Origin: Coleophoma eucalyptorum
Lineage: Eukaryota > Ascomycota > Leotiomycetes > Helotiales > Dermateaceae
Assembly: GCA_026120035.1 (NCBI GenBank)
Contig: JALRME010000003.1
Span: 434,001 to 498,000 of the forward strand
Direction: 5' to 3'
DNA length: 64,000 bases
Numbering within the stretch: position 1 is the first letter of the stretch; the number at the start of each line of letters is the position of its first letter. This document shows positions 11,380 through 22,161 of this stretch, in pieces. The notes beneath the pieces were generated by a model. That model did not search any database. It was given only the letters and a program-made list of their open reading frames with translations, and had not been told where the DNA came from. The position numbers and the translations under genes were made by a program.

Positions 11380-14300
11380 GAGATCCGAAGGTTGCGAGGA
11401 AGATGCAACGATTAATTTCTAAATACGAACCTCTTCACAACTCATTCTGTCACAGATTGCTTTTTCGCCCTTGCTTTGCGTTTGGTGGGTTGGCGAAAGC
11501 GATGATGCCGCTCTCAAAAGACAGCGCAATTGTTGGTGGACTAACCAGACGCAATAAAGTTGAGAGCCAAAGGAAAAGCTGCAAGAAGTCAGCAAACGAC
11601 CAGGAGTGCTTCTTCAATCAACGGAAGCATAATGCCCGCTACTTCATCGAAGTGGCCTTGGTGAAAACTTCAACAAACACGCGCGCAATTTATTAACTGA
11701 CCACTTTGTGTCCTATTTGAGGACAAGTAATCACTCTAGAAACAGATTAAGCCAAGCTCCTTCAAAGGTTGGGTTTAGCGGTTACCTTCGATTGGTTTCT
11801 TAATCTCCATGCTAAGAAGCAACCAAAAACCCTGCGGGTTATTCAGCATAATGTTTCGGTATGTTCGGAGTCCACATACAAGAATGCCCCATAAGTGAGG
11901 TAGACGATGGCATTTGAAGCCTGGATTTTGCAGAAAGGTATCCAGTCAGTCTCTCTATTCTGCAAATTGGAGAGCAGAACAGTGCACAGATGCATACCTG
12001 AGTAGATGGCTGACCCATGGTGAATGGGCTGAGTATAATCAACAAACTGTACAGATTAATTTAAAAAGGTCACAATAGTCCCCGGAGAGAAGATTTGAAG
12101 TCGTTGAATCTCCTACGCTTTGTTGTAGAGATGTAAAGACGATGGCGTAGGAAAGGAGGAGCTGCAAATTCTTTTGCGATTTCATCATCATCCATCCCGC
12201 ACCGGAGGCACACCAGAGGACGCCATGCCTATTTGATTTTGGCGAGCCAAGGGTTTCCATCCCCAGTGCCCCATTCCTGGATAACCCCAATCCTTGGCTG
12301 CCATTGAAGGCTGTTGAAGGAAACGTTAAGGTGGACAGGCTGAACAAGGAGCATGCGTGCTTCAGAACATTATGTCTATGTGTGTGTGCATGAACTGTAG
12401 TTCTTGTCGATTTGTCATCTGAGCCAACCCTTCGTTCCAGTCAGTTGACTGGCTGCAACACCAAACCAACCATGTCTACTTCAAATGAATAGCAGTTTAC
12501 CCCTTTGTTCTCACTGCCCCTTCCATTAAATTTCATCTCGATCCTCTGTTTGTAATGGTCTTATACATTTAGCAAAGTTCTTTTTAGAATGAGCAATGCC
12601 TCTGATCACTCCGCAACTAGTCCTGTCTTTTGTGCGTGGCTAGCAATAGCCAATATAAGCGAGCTTGTAGCCCTCCCTTCCGGACTAAAACTTCAATTGT
12701 CCGAATTTTGAAGGGTATTGGGTACAAATGAACTTGTCGATCTAATACAGATAGCTAGTAGATCTTGTATTCCAATCGACTGCTCCATATCAGAAAGTCG
12801 TTTTTAATCGTGGTAAAATCGTACATTCTGTAAAAGAACCTTTGTCGGCTGTCGCGATAAGAGATAACTTCAAGAGGGGTGATTGTAAGGTATATTCTTT
12901 TGAAGTACAGGCTAGCATATTTCCTTGCGATGCCACCGCCCAGCACGTTTCGGAATTTCCTGGCATACTGAACTAGCTAGAGAGTTTCTGGTAGCTCGTT
13001 TGTCCTGGTACTAAATTTTCTCTGACTCTAAGACGAGGAACTTACTGGGTGCTGTTTCTTTTTGGGGTGGGGGGGGGGGGGGGTTTAAGTAACCAAGCCA
13101 TAGCTGCCAGAAACAAGTCTTGGTGTAGTAGTGAGATTTCATTCCGATATAAGGAGATAATCCCGCCGCAACTCATCAAGCCAGAAGCTTCAATAGCGCT
13201 AGTAACCTATGTGTAAGTTCAATAAGTCTGCCCCCCTCCCGGTATTTGCTGCCACGAAAATAGCAATACCGAAGGCAATTATATCTTCCATTATTAAACC
13301 CGGGTTATTCAATGGTGATTTCCGAGAGATCCATTGATCATAATTGTGCCTCCACAAACGGGTCATATGTTTAGACTGGATTGTCAGCAATTTCTCAAGA
13401 CCCCGGGCTCGGTAATAATATATTAGTTGTCCCCATGGCTTTCTACTACTCATTGTTTTGTAACCTGCACAGGCGAAACATGATTAAATCAGCCTACGTG
13501 TGTTTGTGATTGCAATCGAAGGAGCAGTAAAACCCCCTCCCTCGGGATGGTTGATTTACAACAGCTACTTGGGATATAAATTAACTAGTATCTTCTTTCA
13601 TTGTGCCGACCGCTCTCGCGCAAGATACTGTAAGAACGAACTGAGCCGAACCTTTAAAGGATTTCCCAGAGCATAAAAAACACCAGTTAGCAGTCATCTT
13701 CTAACTCGTCAATCTCCTACCAATTCCTGGAAGTATCTAGCTCTAACAGCGCTTTGAGTATTTCTCCTCCCCTTGATGAGATGCCGAATACAGCCGAAGT
13801 CAGCTATCAAGCATCGGTGTTTACAGGATGGAGGAGCAAGTCACAGCCAAAATGGCATCGAATTCTGACATTTCTTGCCAATGGAAGTAGACTTTTAATC
13901 CTGAAACCTTTCGTAGTTTAGAACTGAGTGGCAGGCAATAAATCTTTTGCTCCGAACTTACCATTATACATACGTGAGCCAAAGAAGGTCCACTCAGACA
14001 TCTCTTCGCCGACCCTACGATAATACCGAGATGAAAGGGGATTCCCAAGAGATGCCGCTTTTGAGATCTTCTCTTATCATCTGCAATTTACTATCGTCAA
14101 TTCGTCAGATACCCCATTAAATGGATCGCCAGCAAGAAGCGAGCAAGCAGTTTGCAGAAACATTTCTTTTTTTTCAGCTACATAATCAGAGTGATATGTG
14201 ATTACACTCCCCCATTATCCTGACCCTCAAGTAGATATCAACTTAGGCCATTATTTTGTTTGCAGCAAGAAAGAAAGAAACAGACCGAAGAACAAAAGAC

Positions 14301-14513
14301 TTCATTGCGATCATAATCTCAGCAACCAGTAACCCGGCAGCCATAAGAGAAAAGAGAAGATCAAAGACAAACAACTCCCTTCCTACGTGTGCGTGGTATA
14401 CAGCAATAAACGCCCCAACAGTTACATTTGTAAACTCATGATAACTGATTTAGAAAAGTACTGCTATGATTGAAAGACAGGCTGATTCCCAAGGGTTATT
14501 TGCCAACAACCAT
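11380..14513. other. Gene-poor region, 3.1 kb
   Basis: No gene recognised on either strand; the longest open frames (about 100 codons) have no family features or spliceable partners. A run of 15 G lies at 13069-13083. The stretch 13100-14400 contains several T/A-rich segments. It separates the transporter and the RRM-protein gene and may include long untranslated regions of both. Confidence 0.5.
13069..13083. repeat. Poly-G run (15 G)
   Basis: Uninterrupted run of 15 G in the 3.1 kb gene-poor stretch, preceded by GGGGT. Length may be imprecise because of sequencing limits. Confidence 0.8.
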
Positions 14514-17291
14514 CTACTGATATTCGGTTGTTTGCTCAGCAACCTCTTCGTCTCCACCTTGAACCGAAGCAGCCTTACCAGACTCTGGCTGAGACGTAGT
14601 AACTTGTTGAGAAGCCATTGGCCATTGAGGTGGTGTAGCCAATTGGTACTGAGGTGCATAATGTGCGTATTGGGAAGCGCCTGCAGGATTAGCAGAAAAA
14701 CCAGGGCTACCAGACATGTAAGTTGCAGAGCCGGCACCTACTGGTGTGTATGACGGGGTGAAGGGGAACCCATTGTAATGTGGTGGTGAATAAGTTCCGT
14801 ATCCATAAGCCGGATTTGGAACCGGTGTGAAATAGTTGTAGTAAGAGTTCCATTCGTATTGAGGATACGGGATTGAAAAAGGAGGAAAGCTCGGAGCTGG
14901 TGGTGGGCAATGAGGTAAAGTCTGATGGACTGGTGATGAGACGTCTGATGGTATAACCTCTTGCTCTGAGCGACGGCGGGGAGCTGGCGACTGGAACGTA
15001 TCGGCAGAAGAACGATGACGAACAAAGCCTGATGGCGTTGATGAATGACCACTCTTACGACCATGATTGGAGTCCTTGGCCGTAACTCTCAAAATCTTTC
15101 CCATGTATGAGCGACGATCCTTCCACATGTTAGTAGGAGAAAACTTTCAAAGCAGGGAGGAATACATACCATGTCAAATGTAGCACGCTGAGCGCTCTCA
15201 ACAGTAGTAAACTCGACAAATGCAAATAAATATTGGCCGCCCTCTTGACAATTGTCAGCTGCAAAAGAAACAAAGCGAAAAAGATAAAAGATATCGAGGT
15301 GGACATACCGGGGTGCTTGGAAGGCTGATCCATGATATGAACATCAAGAATGCTGCCGAATTCGCAGAAGAGACCTGCGATGTCATATCCAGAAACACCC
15401 ACAGGAAGATTGCCAACAAACACCGAGCGTCTGTCAACCTCGTATTTCTCCAAGAAGACACGTGAATCGGTGTCAGCTCGAGCAATGGCAGTAGTCTTTG
15501 GAGACTTTTGGGGTGCCACCAAGCGCATGACATAATGTGGGTGGTTGGAAAAGGTCTGCTAATGTCAACTTATGTCTAAGTTTAGTACAGAAATAGACCG
15601 ACCTGGCATGCCAAACGTCCAGTTTCGAAAAGCTCGAAGTATGCCAAAACACCAGGGCCCAGATTCTGGTACTGTTGCTCAAGAACAGAGGTGTTCCATG
15701 TCTTTACCTTGCCGTAGATACTCAGAATCTGCTTGGCCTCGGAGGCTTCCAAGAGAGAACCGTCCTTCTTACAAATGTAATACAAACCTCATGGGTCTGT
15801 CAGCTCGAAAATTGTTGTCAGCTTTGTTTTAAGTAACTCACGATTCGCCTTCGTTGGCTCAATTCGACAAGCTCTGCCATTTATCATCTTGCCATTTCCG
15901 TAAATCATGGCTTCATCAGCATCTTCTTGGCACTATTCTAGATGTAAGCAAGGATTTCAAATGGATACCTAAGAAACACAAGGCTTACTGTGAATTGCGC
16001 GAAAGAATAGGGCATGCCCTTGCTGTCTCTACGGACTTTGACAAATACATGTCCATACTTGCGGAATACGTCCGTGACGGACGCGGTAAGGACTTCATCA
16101 GATGCTGTAGCGAGCAGGCTGTTATCGGTGTTAGTGCCCGTTATGCTCAGGTAGGGGGACAACTTACTTTGCAACGAAGATGCAAAATGCCGGTGGGTAG
16201 TAAGCTTGGGCATTGTTACCTGAGATCTCACGACCAATACGTGTCGCCAAGGTATGAGTTTTAGAACCGTTAGAGGAAGATCCGGATCGATCAGAGCCTG
16301 AGCGCCAATCACGGCTCATGAGGGTCTCCTTTTCGGCGGACCTACCACCGGATGTACGCTTCATCTTGGAAGGGGTGGACGCAAATGGATCATCACGACG
16401 ACCACTATTGCGAACAAAGGGGTGCGTATAGCTAATTCAATATTAGTTCATATATTGGAAAACAGTATGAATAAAAAGCAGAAAGCGAAATACTTGCCGC
16501 TTAGTACCGCCAGGAGTGAAACCCTTGCTGTTGCCTGAGCCGTGCTTTGCAACATTGGTTGAATAGCGTCCGGTGGACTTGATAGTGACTTCAACCGCAT
16601 TGTCATCTTCCAAAGAGAGTGCTTCAATGCCATGAAGTGAGACACCTCCTGGCGAATGTGAATGTTAGCAACGATGTCATGGATGAATAAGCTGAATGAA
16701 AGTCTGAAATGAAAAGAGACCTCGGAAGATTGCAAGGCTATGAATGTCGAATTTCCTACAAGAGAAAACAAGAAACTGATGTTGGAGCATATGATAAGGT
16801 TTCTTGGACATGGATAGAAACACGTGCTCCTGAAGAGGTTAAGCCACCTCAATTGAAGTAGGCCAAGCACTGGGTATTGAGTGCCCTGCATGTGTATAAT
16901 AGGAGAAGAAAGTGGAGGGGCTGGAAATAGGAGAAATATGCTTTCTGGCGGTGCATATAGGCGCAGAAAGTAAACAGGGAAGAAAGGAGGTTTGCGCTCT
17001 CACGTAGGGACGTGGTTGAGAGTTCGCGATGGTATTCGCAGGAAATGAAATGGATAGCAAAAGGAAAGTAGGAAGGAAACCCCAAGGACAGGGAGAATTA
17101 GAATAGAAGTAAAATGGAGCGTCCATACCTTGAGCTTCATCACCAGACTCACTGACATCACCGTCATCATGGACATCGTTGTAAGAGACCATTGTAGCAG
17201 GCTTGGCCTCAGAGGGCGAACCAGCGCTGCCAGGGTGCTCAACACGAGTGGAGGTCATGGGACCAGATGTATCTGGAGTTGTTGGCGACAT
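14514..17291 (-). CDS. Multi-RRM RNA-binding protein, Rim4/Mug28-like
   Basis: Predicted RNA-binding regulator. Rim4 (budding yeast) and Mug28 (fission yeast) are related meiotic RRM proteins; orthology here is a tentative inference. Nine exons: 17291-17129, 16648-16498, 16431-16168, 16118-15989, 15932-15842, 15787-15603, 15558-15309, 15243-15170 and 15119-14514, giving 637 residues. RRM1 spans about 187-262 (AFCIFVANLLA, KGMPYSFAQFT). A degenerate RRM2 spans about 265-345 (LYYICKKDGSLL). RRM3 spans about 366-445 with clear RNP motifs (SVFVGNLP, YLFAFVEF). The N-terminus is Ser/Asp-rich and the C-terminal 180 residues are Pro/Tyr/Gln-rich, as in prion-like tails. Intron 1 is long (480 bp) and could hide a small exon. 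Intron 2 appears to use a GC donor. Confidence 0.82.
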
Positions 17292-20200
17292 TGCGATGAT
17301 AGGCAAGCCGAGACAAATGATGTGAGAGGCGTGAGTGAAAGAGAAGTAAAGGAATGAGAGGTGCAGTGATATGTAAGTGGAGCAGAGTAGGAGATATCTC
17401 CAGCAGAGAATAAGGTTAGAATGGAAAGTCGCGAGACGGAGACTTTCGAATTTGAGAGTGAAAGTACGAAAGTTTGGGTGTCGAGATTCTGAAGAAACAG
17501 AAGAGAAAGAAGGAGGAAAGAATAGGGGATTCGGCCTCAAGAGATTTGTAGCTCGCGAGACTGTAGCGTAACGTACTAATCCTTAAGATTTTGTTGACGA
17601 GGCGTGACTGTAAGGTGGTGATGATGGCAGCATTCAGAAGCCAGAGATCTACGTGTGATGTGTAGAAGACCCAGAAGATGGACAGACAGAGTCAAGAATA
17701 GGAGATGCTTCTCAACAGCGTGCACCCTACGAAAACTGGCGGGCGGCGGACTTAGTGTCCAGCGACAGTGAGCTTGTCCGACCTGAAGGTTGTGCGGCAG
17801 TAAGGTCTTGTGACTGTCCTGGTCCCTGAATGTGTCCGTGTCCGTATCGCTGTCGCTGTCTTCAGTAGTAAGGGTCTTGTACTTGGAGTTTCCACAACAC
17901 TGAGTCCCGTCCGTCCGTACTGTACTGTTCTGAACTATACTGTACGGTACGGTACTGTACTGTGACTCCCAGAATCCGGCCCGATCCGACGTCCGGGCCA
18001 GGGTGGCGCACAGGCATTCTAGTGGATGGTTGCCTGAAGCGATATTGCTAACGTCAACTGGCGACTAAGTCGAAATGCCTTGTAGGTACAACCAGAACAT
18101 GAACAAGAACCTCGCCTCCCCCCACCACACCCGCAGTAGGACGATCATCTTCCTAATACGACAAGCACCGCAACCTTGGATAATAAGGTAGGAGAGTTGT
18201 AAGTGGAGCTCTCAGTAAGTTTTGTTGCTCCAATACAGCACGTCTTATATATCCGCCGCGTATTTGGCTACTAATGCTGGTCCTAGACCATCTCCAGCGC
18301 GTAGAACGCCAACAGCACCAAGCGTCTCGCCTTGAGCAGCGCCTGGACCATCAGAACCCAGCACCCAAATATGGCTGCAATTTTTAACGCCGTCAACAAC
18401 TGCTCAGAAATACTAGAGCGTATGGGTTGAGAAAGGAGATGTGCGTGCTCAAAGGAACAGCTTGTGGTTAGTCTGACACAGTCACCATGAACCACGGCCG
18501 ACCCTGAAGCTAACCATGCTTTCACCAAGGAATAGCATTCTGACATGAATTGTGCTCGAAATCGCACCTATCAAGTCTCCACAACGAATAGCACTAATGC
18601 TTCGTTGTGCCACAGCAGTGATTGAATTGGCATTGCACCAAGCTTTCACAGATGGGTGGCACGCATACTTGATGTAATGCAGACGTGATTGAAATGGCGC
18701 TCGCCATGTTTTCACAAGACAATAGCACTCAAGCCTTATTGTGCTGCGGCAGCGATTGCATTGAAACTCGCTAGCTGATTATGCGCATTTATTGCGACAC
18801 CGCAGAGGAGACTTCGAACTGCGGTTCATGAGAAGGATTTAGCAAGGGCATAGACATTGAAACAGTTTTTTGCCAAGAGTCGACATCCCACTTGCTATGG
18901 CAACCATTGCGCTTCTCGGTACCATTAGAGAGTAAAGCTCCATAAAAGCTTCATCTTAAGCAGCGATTTACCCACTCGAAGGTGCAGCCCGGACTTGTTG
19001 AGAGTACACATATTCAGTTGCACTGATTGCTGCTGCTAAGTAGATCGCTGCTGTGTTATCGAAACGTATTCTGAATTACTTGTCTGTCGACATCTAGCCT
19101 CGTGAAGGCGAGGCTCGAGAGTAGTGTTATAGTAACACCCTGTTATTGTGATTATTGCCGCAATGAGCGTTGTTGCAAAGGATGCCACCGGAGCTTGTTT
19201 CTGTGCTCAGCTCGCCGATCATAGACTTCTCACCATGAGTCTCTGGCACTTGAGGACAGTGCTACAGAAAGAATCTCTTTCTGTTGGTTGCTGCAGTTGG
19301 AACCTCATTCCCCTGGGACACGCCAAAATATGCTCAGAGTATATATTAGCGGACATTCAATCTTATTGCAACCAGGATCTTCTGAATTTCAAGAGGAAGT
19401 ACAGTGAGACTTTGACATTGTGATAGTCTCAGTAGCCTTGAGGCTTGTTACTACAGATAGAACCCAGCTGTATCCTTGGTAGCAGTCGATTTTCAGATCT
19501 TTTGCCAAAGACACTCCATGTTTGACGCCATCCGGTAGCCAGTCATCAATCTAGGATTTCCTCCGGCGAATACTTTGCTGCTTGCAAGCTTTGTTCTTCA
19601 GTTTTGATAGATTGGACCTTAAATCAGGCACCTAGTCGATATACTGATACGTAAGACACTCTGTGCCCGAAAATAACGGAATAGTAGTGATGGCACTTCA
19701 TTGCCCCGGCATTCCTCAAAGACTCTATCTGGGGACTGCCCTACCTCTGAGTAGTTGATCTCCGGTACCAGCCTGTTGTACTTCAACAAAATACTATCTC
19801 GGACTTCTGACGTGATGCACATGTCTGACAGAACGAGTATCCTGGTTCGAATGATGCGAGCTCAACGATTGAGAATCAACATCATGCTTCACGTAGACAA
19901 GCAAGATAAAATACCAAGGAGCAGAGTGAACCAGATTTGAGTTGATGAACTGCAATGCCGATGTTGATTGATGATTGTGTCGGTCATGTTGTGTATATGG
20001 TCTCCGGTTGACGTTTGCCGAGTCGAAACTTGCTCTGTTGTGTTGAAAGCCCAAGGTCAACGAGCATGCCCAGTGGGTCAATGCTGTTGTTTGCTGCATG
20101 AACGTATGAAAGAGTACACCATCAGCAATATATCTCTTTCAAAATGCTGTTTCAGAGGATACGACGCGTCCTAAGGTTTATGGAGGAGGTGGATTTTTGA

Positions 20201-20552
20201 AATCACCAAGTCAAATCATAAGCTTGTGCAATTGTTTGATGGCTTACTTTCATGGCATTTTATCAAGTCGAGATGCTTGGTGTGCTTTCTTATTATCACC
20301 ACGTGACCAGATACAGCCTTTTCAGCCTTGTCTTTTGGTTGGAGTCTTTGTGGATCATAATCAAGCTGCACGAGACTATGTGCAGGTTTTATTGGCCAAA
20401 GATAGTTGAGGTTCTTGCCGCGGTTCCTGCGCGAATGGTTTGTGTCCCGCTCCGTAGAAACTCGATAGCTGTATGAGCTAAACAAGTACATCATCAGCAT
20501 TCTAGGTTCTAGGTGTAGTGAATGTCCCTCGAAGGACCTGCAACAGTCAATT
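17292..20552. other. Gene-poor region, 3.2 kb, with low-complexity and degenerate repeats
   Basis: No gene recognised. It holds the upstream region of the RRM gene (17292 to about 18000). At 17907-17965 there is a low-complexity run of GTACTGTA/CCGTCCGT-like words. At about 18510-18775 there is a degenerate tandem repeat. Short open frames (up to 115 codons) occur on both strands with no family features. A CACGTG (20300-20305) lies about 250 bases upstream of CIA30. Confidence 0.5.
18510..18775. repeat. Degenerate tandem repeat, roughly 65-125 bp spacing
   Basis: By eye, words such as ATGnTTTCACnAAG, AATAGCAnTC, TTGTGC and GCAGnGATTGnATTG recur in the same order: around 18518-18565, around 18586-18650, and around 18705-18765. 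Copies are diverged and of uneven length, so the unit is approximate. No open frame runs through them. They could be an old tandem duplication or remains of a small mobile element. Confidence 0.45.
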
Positions 20553-21428
20553 ATGCGTGTCACACCGAGCCTGGGAAAGGGCTTCTTCGGCCGAAGCCTG
20601 GATGAACTGAAGAGGCTGTCGTCAATTGGTAAGTCAGCTATGTTCTATGCCCAGATTGCCATTCTGTTGCTTTTTAAGCTTGACTGACGCTGCATACTAG
20701 CTTTAACGGCAGAAGCAACCCGAGTTCCAACAAAGCCATACGTGCTCAAATCATTCCACGATGCCGAGAGTACCAAGAGTTGCAAAATTATGTGCGATTC
20801 TGACGTTGGCGCGTTTTCACGAGCGAATTTAGATTGGGTTGCACCATCTGCAAAGTCCAAGCAACTTGCTTCCGAGAACACAAATGGCCATGTCCGTTTT
20901 CATGGGAACATCTCCATTGAACTACCACTTAACAGGCCGCACATACAACGAACAGGATATGCTGCCTGGAGAACACTCGATCGTGGTTCTACAGTGTTCG
21001 GAAAGTCGTACTGGGATATAGATTCATATGCATATCTTGCACTGCGGATCAAATCGGATGGAAGGAAATATTTCGTGAATCTACAAACCGAGTCCATTGT
21101 TCATACGGATCTCCACCAACACCGACTTTATGCAAGGAACCCAGGGGAATGGGAGACAGTTCTGATTAGATGGGACGACTTTGTGAGAACAAATCATGGC
21201 GTGGTGGTAGAGCCACAAGCGGAGCTACTACGGCAGAAAGTTCGGACTGTGGGAATTGGCTTGATTGATCGGATCCCTGGCGAGTTCGATCTTTCAATAG
21301 AGCGGATATGGGCCACCAACCGTTTGAGCGAACAGGACTTGGCAGAAGATGGTAGGATCGAGGAGGGACAGCTTAAAAGTAAACATGGCGAGAAGATCAG
21401 ATGGAGCGAGGAGAATTCATCACACTGA
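20553..21428 (+). CDS. CIA30 family protein, mitochondrial complex I assembly factor (NDUFAF1-like)
   Basis: CIA30/NDUFAF1 is a chaperone for early intermediates of respiratory complex I in mitochondria. Exons 20553-20628 and 20701-21428 give 267 residues; the 72 bp intron has GTAAGT and CTAG ends. The N-terminus is basic with several Ser/Leu residues, compatible with import. CIA30-domain text: LKSFHDAESTKSCKIMCDSD, HGNISIELPLN, GYAAWRTLDRGSTVFG, YWDIDSYAYLALRIKSDGRK, FVNLQTESI, LYARNPGEWETVLIRWDDFV and VGIGLIDRIPGEFDLSIERI. The length is close to fungal members. It lies upstream of and in the same direction as APC5. Confidence 0.93.
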
Positions 21429-22161
21429 GAACTGCAGTATCAGATTCAGGAGAGAGCAATCACAAATCTATCTTGAAACTTCAATGGGGAAGTAGGACAA
21501 TTAAGTCATTGCGTCGATGCTACGGTCAGGGGGTTGAATAAGCCGAAATATTACAGATGCATCTAAGCAGCACAAGGCTGAGCATGGCATCTATGGTGAG
21601 GGACATCACGGTCAATCCGTTGGTACCGCGGAAGAAAAAGTATGGAAACAAGTGAAGCAGGCTAGGGTCAAGAAGCAATAAAATGATTGCGGCACTACCA
21701 AAATAGGACACTGAAGTATAGGTCTCCATATGTACAACACAAAATCTACTTGCGACAGATGCAAGTTCGAAAACAGTCCTACCTGTACATGACTTTATTA
21801 CGTGCATATTGATGGAAATCCCCAGAAAGATTGAATTGGTAGAAGAGTTCTATGCAACGAAAGGAGCAATTTAACGATCTCCTGAAAACATCTCAGTGCA
21901 ACATCAACTGACTACCATATTAAGTACGCTGTCATATCACGTGACTGGGTGTTTTATGAAAACATGGAACCTGCGAATCTTCAAACTATGTGTACCTTAA
22001 TGTGGTAGAAATCCAAATTCTTCTCTTCTTTTCAAGCTGCATTGAGCCTTCCATAATAAGGTTACAAAGAATGCCCGTTCATTGCACAGAGTAGTTTATC
22101 ATGACATGGACTTTTGCTGGCTGCAGAAATTCTGAATATTCCTCACTTCAGACCTTCCACT
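21429..22161. other. Intergenic region between CIA30 and APC5
   Basis: CIA30 3' region and APC5 promoter. A TCACGTGAC motif (CACGTG 21938-21943) lies about 220 bases upstream of the APC5 start. A 93-codon hydrophobic frame on the minus strand (21526-21807) has no recognised relatives and was not called. Confidence 0.55.

Noticed and set aside
12039..12347. 102-codon minus-strand frame in the gene-poor stretch
   Set aside because: Ordinary composition with no recognised family; length is within chance for a region of this size.
15938..16312. 124-codon minus-strand frame within the RRM gene
   Set aside because: It reads through an intron of the RRM gene and only its middle part is coding.
19840..19870. 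tRNA-like B-box word (ggttcgaat)
   Set aside because: No matching A box, acceptor stem or TPsiC stem around it.
21526..21807. 93-codon hydrophobic minus-strand frame
   Set aside because: Could suggest a small membrane protein, but there is no similarity or promoter context and it falls within the CIA30 3' region.
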